Shown: piece after piece, positions 58,427 to 64,000 of the stretch
How positions within the stretch are numbered: position 1 is the first letter of the stretch
Layout: every line of letters starts with the position of its first letter
Made by a program: the position numbers and the translations under genes
The notes under the pieces: model-generated
Database searches by the model: none
What the model saw: only the letters and a program-made list of their open reading frames with translations
Told to the model about the DNA's origin: nothing
DNA from: Pagrus major
Lineage: Eukaryota; Chordata; Actinopteri; Spariformes; Sparidae
DNA length: 64,000 nucleotides
Assembly: GCF_040436345.1 (NCBI RefSeq)
Contig: NC_133234.1
Span: 9,548,446 to 9,612,445, forward strand
Direction of reading: 5' to 3'

Positions 58427-59372
58427 ATGCCGTACCACTGTGTGGCCTATGGATGCGGCAAAACTGCAGAAGATGGTGTGACACTCTTTAAATTCCCCAA
58501 GGATCCTGAGGAGTTTCGTAAATGGGAGAAGCAGGTGCAGCGCACCCGCACCCAGTGGGTTGCCACACCCAACTCTTACCTCTGCAGTGAGCATTTTGGC
58601 AAGGAGTATTTTGAGCCCAGGCCATCCATAGGCACTCCGAAGCTAAGGCCGGGAGCTGTTCCAACAGTGTTTGTCCGTCCTCACTGTTCTTCCTGCAATG
58701 GAGTTGGCTGTAGCAAGTGCCTGCCTGCTATTCAGCGGCGGGGCATTACAGCTGAACCGAGAGAGCGCATCGTGGTAAGTGTGCTAAGTTATGATTGTGG
58801 GAAGGTCACTGCAGAGAGAAAGCCAAAGTCTCTTGGTTGTTTGCATGTGTGATGTAAAATCAGAGTCACATTCTTGCTCTTCGTTTTCTCTCTTCGAAAC
58901 ATGATAAAATGGCGCCGTTTCAGTTTGATGATACTGATGGAGGAGGTGATGAAGAATGCCCGACAGGAGGAGGGGTGAAGCCGGTAGAAAAAAGCAGAGA
59001 AGAACGACCAGGTTAGGAGCAAATGAGGAGACAAGAGAACAAGGATTAAGAGACAAAATGTCATTTTTCTGTCTGTTCCTTTAAATGCCATTTTAACATT
59101 GTTAGGAGAGTCAAAGGAGTGATTGAACTTCTTTGTCTTGAACTGATAAACATCACATCTGTATTAGCTCTAGGGACTGTTAATAAAGTTAGATGATGTT
59201 TTTTTCCGTGTAAATGTATTTATTTCTTTTCTTTACAGTGGTGTGTGAGATGTGTGGCACCAGCGGCTATATCAGCACCTTCTTTTCAAAGTCCAAGCGT
59301 TTCTGCAGTACATCCTGCGCACGTTCCTATTCATCCAACTCAAAGAAGTCCTCCATACTGGCACGTCTGCAG
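58427..59372 (+). CDS. l3mbtl2: 5' part of an l3mbtl2-like gene: THAP domain joined to FCS zinc finger (partial)
   Basis: Three coding exons join in frame: 58427-58774, 58924-59011 and 59239-59372 (GT-AG), giving 190 residues so far. Residues 1-82 are a THAP zinc finger (C2CH): Cys5, Cys10, Cys53, His56, Trp33 and the AVPTVF end motif. A second Cys cluster (Cys87, 90, 95, 98) follows, then an acidic linker. Exon 3 encodes VVCEMCG...FFSKSKRFCS...CARSYSSNSKKSSILARLQ, which closely matches the FCS finger of L3MBTL2. That protein is a methyl-lysine-reading subunit of the non-canonical PRC1.6 complex; its gene neighbours EP300 in human. The MBT-repeat exons are not seen before 64000, so the gene continues outside, or the 3' part is lost. 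The second donor (GTTAGG) is weak. The THAP part is not in the mammalian protein as I know it. Confidence 0.7.
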
Positions 59373-59892
59373 GTGAGTCCACAACAAACTCTGAATGATG
59401 ATTTGGTCTGCAGGGAAGTTATTGTATGTGGCATTTTTCTCATATACACAATCTCACATTTTGGGTTGAGGCTTTTCATGAATACCTGCTGGTGTTTGTT
59501 CCTTCAGCTCACTTGTTTTCTAGCAAAGCTTTGTTTTTTATTCAAATGGCTCCCGAAGCAAAAGTTTGCACTGTTGTACATAATTCACACCAAAAGGTTT
59601 CCTGCCTGTCCTTTGTGTCTGTGGTTTGGTCAGTGGTTTAGTCAGTTCTTACTGCTGTGCATGCTAATGCTGTACCAGACACTAAATGACAAAGTCAGTA
59701 TCCGGATTTAGTGTTGTTTTTCAGTTTCTTGGCTTTTTAAAAGATTTAATATACAGAAAGGTGGTATATGGCCACGGCAACTGCATAACCAATTCTGTCT
59801 GCTGCATCCCACCACTACTTGTAGACCACTGACAGTGTCATTAGTAGGTACCACCTATGGAGCAGCAGTGACATGGTTGTCTCTGTGACACC

Positions 59893-60240
59893 TTACTGGT
59901 CTTCATCCAGCTGTTCTTTATTTCCCAACTCTTGTCCTTCCTCTTGAGGCACAGAAGAAGGCTGCCCCTCTCTTAATTTTCTTCAAGCACCCTCACTGCT
60001 CTCTTCACTATCAGCACCGCTGACATTTTTGTTCCTGTTCCTCTCAGAGGCCAGACTGTCGTGGTCTTATAAAACTTCTGCACCGCCTTATATATCAGGT
60101 AGAAGTTCTTGAGACCTTTGCTCTTGTAAGCAGCCTCTGTCAGCAAATTAACAGTATAAACAACAGTGGATTTCAATTCCTCAAAATGTAGTTTCATCAG
60201 CATCATATTGATGTTTTTAGTAGTAACAGTGTCAGCATTG
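59893..60240 (-). pseudogene. Unrecognised protein-like open frame, probable frameshifted retrocopy
   Basis: On the minus strand an open frame reads with amphipathic, protein-like composition (MKLHFEELKSTVVYTVNLLT, then AAYKSKGLKNFYLIYKAV) to a stop at 59973-59975. Just before that stop another frame continues with a plausible acidic C-terminus (VPQEEGQELGNKEQLDEDQ) ending at 59893. This looks like a single-base frameshift in an intronless copy of a real coding sequence. I do not recognise the parent gene. It could also be a minus-strand terminal exon of an unknown gene, or chance. Confidence 0.35.
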
Positions 60241-60636
60241 ACCTTAATAAAAATTGAGTTTCAGTTTTGGATGCAATCAAAAATCAGCAGAGCATATCTT
60301 ACTTGACAGGTGTGAGCACAGAGATTAATGGAGAACATTTGGTGATGAAGGAAAGCAAAAAAAAAACATTGTGAGGACTTTAAGGGGATGTGGGCTGCCA
60401 CTTCTTGTTTCAGTAGTGAAAAGCACAAGGGTTGAGCCATTTTTGTGGTTTTTGTGATCATTGTCACTTCATTGTTTGTTGAAGAATATTTAGCCAAAAA
60501 CAGAGCTCTGCTATTCTATCCGGTTTTGTTTTCATGTGATTTGTCACATCAGCTTACAGGTTTGTGTGTGCTGGTCAAAGTCCCCCGGAATTGAAAATTT
60601 TAATACCTTGAAATCCAGTCTGCTCCTTTTGTTTCA

Positions 60637-61258
60637 CCAGTGTGTGGGATTTAGTGCCATCTTGCTGTGTGGTTGCAGATTTCAACTAAATACTGTCCTG
60701 CCAAGACCCGCCATACGCTGCCTCTGATTGGTTGCCTTCACTAGCCCCATTCACACTGCCCTTTCAATGCAGGAATCATGCGCTGATACCCCGCCTCGCC
60801 ATCTGTGTGAAAGTTACAGATGTGGAGAGGGGGGACAGTTTCGCTCCGGCTCCGATCCACCTCTGGAGGTGTGAGATTGGTTAGGGTTAGAATATCACGG
60901 TAAGAATATAAGCCAATCAGAGAAAAAGTAGAGTGGGCGTTCGCAAGAAAAACAGTGGGATCTATAAAGACGCCATGGCTCGGCCTCCCCTACAGTGGCT
61001 GCTTAAAACACGAAAGGACCTCTCTAGGGTCAGTGTTTGGTTTATTCACTTCGGGCTACTGTAGAAACATGGCAGTGCAAGATGGCGGACTCCGCGGAAG
61101 AGGACCTGTTTCCTCTGTAGATATAAAAGGCTCATTCTAAGGTGACCAAAACACAACGATTTTTAGTTTCAGGTAATTATACACTGATAAAAACACAATT
61201 GTGAATATTTTAGATTTTAGATAAATAGATCACCCTAAATTGTGCACACTGGACCTTT
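60637..61258. mobile_element. MITE with CCAGTGTG-type inverted ends
   Basis: The left end reads CAGTGTGTGGGATTTAGTG and the right end complement reads AAAGGTCCAGTGTGCACAAT. Internal blocks ACATGGCAGTGCAAGATGGC and GATATAAAAGGCTCATTCTA are typical of a very common fish element. The short plus-strand open frame inside it is not a gene. Confidence 0.6.
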
Positions 61259-61889
61259 CAAGTAGCTTTATTTTGGCAAAAATGATCTCACTCTACACTA
61301 TCTGACAGGATCATATATTCCTCTAGACTGTTATTTCCAATTTTCAATCAGTTTATCTTGAATGTCAAAATATTTCCATCACAATATCCTAATACCGAAG
61401 ATTATATCTTTAAAGTGACTTGTTTTATCGGCCAACACCCAAAGGTATTTGATTAACTTGAAAAATAGCCAAAAAGGTTACTTAATTTTTAGAATGATCT
61501 TTTACGCGACTATTCATCTGTAAATTATGGCAGCACAATTTCTATCAATTTCTTTTTTCTACACTTTTCCTCCAAATTCAACCTGACATAACAGCTATGT
61601 TTGGAAACAGTTTACGAAGTACACTAACATACGTTGATTTTGAGTGCATCGATTTAATTACATTTTTTGTTTAGCTATATTTATATTTACGCAGTTTATA
61701 ATTACGGACAAATGGTGGCAGTATTTCGCAAAAAAGCTGTCAACGCCATCACAGAAAAAGGGGGGCGAAGAAGAAGAAGACCGCGCTGTGCTTGAAATCA
61801 GTGCACCGACCGGAGAGGCTCTCTGCGGGCATGTGTCTGACTCGTCCCCCTTCCGTTCACTGAAGACTGCCGTCTGGACACTAACACAA

Positions 61890-62210
61890 ATGGTGCACAA
61901 GTGTTGCGTTGAGGCCTGCTTCACCTCAAAACGTCGCAGCATCGTCTTTCACCGGTTTCCCCTCGTCGACCCGGTGAGACTGAAGCAATGGCTGTTTGCT
62001 CTGAACATGGATGTAAACACTCCGCCCCACGTCCTCAACAAGCTCTTCGTCTGCCAGAAGCACTTCGAGGCGGACGACTACTACCACCACTCCCCGGACC
62101 AGCCGATGCGCCGGGGCCGCCTCCTCAAGACCACCGCCGTCCCCACCCAGTTCATTAACGCATACGCCTCCGACACAGGTGACCACACCGTCAGTGTCCT
62201 TTACCAACTG
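61890..62210 (+). CDS. THAP-domain protein, first coding exon only (gene continues past the window)
   Basis: The exon runs from ATG 61890 (context AAAATGG) to a strong donor GTAAGT at 62211: 107 codons, phase 0. THAP domains are C2CH zinc fingers that bind DNA. The family pattern is here: VHKCCVEAC near the start, Trp34 in LKQW, CQKHF (Cys55, His58), and AVPTQF at 83-88. The codons are GC-rich (GC3 high) compared with the AT-rich surroundings, as in many CpG-type first exons. An in-frame upstream open stretch to 61644 lacks the THAP start and is likely 5' UTR. The downstream exon is not visible, so the family member cannot be named. It could be an independent thap gene or an alternative first exon of the neighbouring l3mbtl2-like gene. 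Confidence 0.7.
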
Positions 62211-62577
62211 GTAAGTTAGGGTGGTGCAGAGAGGATGGCAACACATGTGACTAATTCTGCAACTTAAGAGACAGGACCTGTAAAGCAACCAGAAGGCGAA
62301 TGGACTTAAAAGCAAAATAATTTAAATTTTTTCATATTATGATTTATCTGAACTTGAATTTTTTTCTACTTGTTATTAAATATGATGTTTTTTTTCAGGA
62401 TGTTTTTATTTCACAACAAATTGCACAAAAAGATCTGAAACAATTTGTCGACTTGTCCTGCAATCGATCATAGAAAATCCATCTCCAACCTTTTTGATTA
62501 TTGATGAATTGGGTTAAAAGCTACATTATAGTAAAGGTGACAACATTTACTGCTTCTGGTTTACTTCTCAAATGTCT

Positions 62578-62915
62578 AGGGCCGCAACTAATGATTATTT
62601 TCATCGTTGATACATCTGTTGATTATTTTCTCGATTAATCTATCAGTTGTTTGGTCTTAAAAATGTCAGAAAATGGTGATAAATGTCAATCAGTGTTATT
62701 GAGTTTACTTTATAGAGGAGCCAGAAAATATACAGATTTAAGAAGCTGGAATCAGAGAATTTTGACTTTCAGCTCTACAAATGTATAATGAAATTCAAAT
62801 TTGAAAACATTTAAAATCTGATTGGAGTGTTTTGCTGTTTCTTGACATGTCAAAGACCGAAAGATAAATTGATTTCTTGAGAAGTTCACTCGAAGATTAA
62901 TTAGTTGCAGCCCTG
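62578..62915. mobile_element. Complete hAT-type MITE
   Basis: It starts GGGCCGCAACTAATGATTAT and ends AAGATTAATTAGTTGCAGCCC: inverted ends with the GGGCTGCAACTAA signature. The internal block AAGAAGCTGGAATCAGAGAA is diagnostic of the family. A partial relative is at 18408-18560. Confidence 0.65.
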
Positions 62916-63039
62916 GTCTAAATCTTTTCCGATTTCTTATTATTTGTAACCATAGTTGAAATCCGTTGTGTTTAGGCCCTGACACACCAAACTGACATCA
63001 AAGAACTAGCTGCGACGAAGGCGGCTGTTGTATTGCCTC

Positions 63040-63160
63040 AAGTTTCTTGTCTCTCAGGCCAAAAAGCTGCACTCGAACACACCGCAAAGACTACAGCCGA
63101 CAGCCAACTACTTTGTATGTTCTGCATCTGCGAAAAAGGAAATACCTCTCTGTTGATATA
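63040..63160. repeat. Dispersed repeat, second copy of 49828-49965
   Basis: GGCCAAAAAGCTGCA, CGAACACACCGCA and GGAAATACCTCTCT match the copy at 49828-49965. Flanking sequence with CCCTGACACACCAAACTGAC (about 62977) and its inverted relative near 63450 may be its terminal region. Confidence 0.45.
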
Positions 63161-64000
63161 AAAATCGTTGTTAGGATTGAGCAGTAATTTTTGACACCAC
63201 TCTCACTAATATAGCCGCTTCTAATCAAGAATATGTCTGATAAAAAGTTGCAAATTGGTGAGGGAAAAAAATAAGCAGAAGCCGTGCTAAATGGGTGAAA
63301 TCATGGACTCTACAGCGACCGGCTCAAGAGGGTTTCCCTTTCTGTTTCCATCTGTCGGTGATTACTCCCATTGACTGCCGCTGATTCTACATGCCCAATC
63401 GGTCAAAAAGCCGCCGACAAGGTCTGTCCAATGCCAACGGTGCGGGACACACCACACTGACTAAAGCCACGGTTGCTCACTGACGGCCCTGACAATGTCC
63501 TATGAAGGGCCTTAGGTGGTGTATGTCTCCTGCATGTTAAGGCGAGAAATATGTGATTGTATTCATCATTAACATTCTTGAAAAATGTGAAAGAAAGGGA
63601 AACAAAAATAATTTTTCCATGTCCTATTTTCCTGTGTGAAGTGTTGCAGGAAGAGAAGAGACTTTAGTCCCAAAGAGATTTTTTGACAAATGTTCTGTTT
63701 TGCCTTTTTAAAGCTGCTACCGGCCCATGTATAAACTTTCATAATAATGCTCTTCACCTATGACTGCTGAGCCAAATGTAAGTCAGAGCATTAGTGTGCA
63801 CAGATTTGTTTACCACAGATACAGGTGTTTCTATGCCAGACTTCTCTTTACATGTAAGGATACATAACAGAGATTTTACTGAGAAGTTATGGATCTGACT
63901 CATGACTCTGCTGTACATGAAAACGATTTGAAATGAATAGTCATGTGGCTAAATGTGCTGGAACGTTCTTCAAATGACCACAAAAATGTGGACAATGAGA

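Larger units (their letters stand above)
59373..61889 (+). other. Intron or intergenic DNA after the FCS exon
   Basis: No MBT-repeat exon is detectable in this 2.5 kb. It holds a minus-strand decayed open frame (59893-60240) and a MITE (60637-61258). The open frame running on from the FCS exon to 59711 is intron read-through after a strong GTGAGT donor at 59373. Confidence 0.55.
62211..64000 (+). other. Repeat-rich intron of the second THAP gene
   Basis: No exon is recognised up to the window end. It contains a hAT-type MITE (62578-62915) and the 63040-63160 dispersed repeat plus related sequence to about 63530. Confidence 0.5.

Noticed and set aside
59214..59711. 165-codon frame continuing past the FCS finger
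   Set aside because: The FCS exon ends at a good donor (59373); the rest is hydrophobic intron read-through.
61644..61889. In-frame upstream extension of the second THAP exon
   Set aside because: THAP domains start at or very near the initiator Met; the VHKCC start at 61890 with good context is a better fit.

Overview
The window is vertebrate nuclear DNA, almost certainly from a ray-finned (teleost) fish and probably a percomorph. The evidence is split genes with GT-AG introns, high similarity to vertebrate JOSD1, CBX7, EP300 and L3MBTL2, and many short interspersed elements with TTAA-type ends of the kinds common in teleosts. The species assignment is inference. There are no prokaryotic features, CRISPR arrays or operons.

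Layout, left to right. (1) About 0.5-9.35 kb, plus strand: josd1, a Josephin-domain deubiquitinase, four coding exons ending at 6739, then a long 3' UTR. (2) About 11.2-23.1 kb, plus strand: cbx7, a Polycomb chromodomain protein, six coding exons (11581-17928), a GC-rich promoter and a long repeat-bearing 3' UTR. (3) About 24.2-48.3 kb, minus strand: ep300, the p300 acetyltransferase. I traced all 31 coding exons; they join in frame into a 2836-residue protein with TAZ1, KIX, bromodomain, RING/PHD, HAT, ZZ, TAZ2 and NCBD. (4) About 48.3-57.4 kb: gene-free DNA with a decayed Tc1/mariner transposon (50767-52372, intact long inverted ends), a tRNA-derived SINE, a (CA)n array and other repeats. 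(5) From about 57.4 kb, plus strand: the 5' part of an l3mbtl2-like gene in which a THAP zinc-finger exon is joined in frame to the FCS zinc finger typical of L3MBTL2. No MBT-repeat exon is visible before the window ends. (6) 61890-62210, plus strand: a second, separate THAP first exon, cut off by the window edge.

The order josd1 - cbx7 - ep300 - l3mbtl2 reproduces a set of genes found on human 22q13, which supports the EP300 (not CREBBP) and L3MBTL2 calls. Three of the four act on chromatin: cbx7 reads H3K27 methylation in PRC1, ep300 acetylates H3K27 and other targets, and L3MBTL2 is a subunit of a non-canonical PRC1. The least ordinary finding is the THAP-FCS exon arrangement with a second THAP exon downstream. 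Next are the long Gln/Gly-rich ep300 C-terminal exon, a poly-Gln N-terminal extension on josd1, and nested TTAA-flanked elements in the cbx7 3' UTR.
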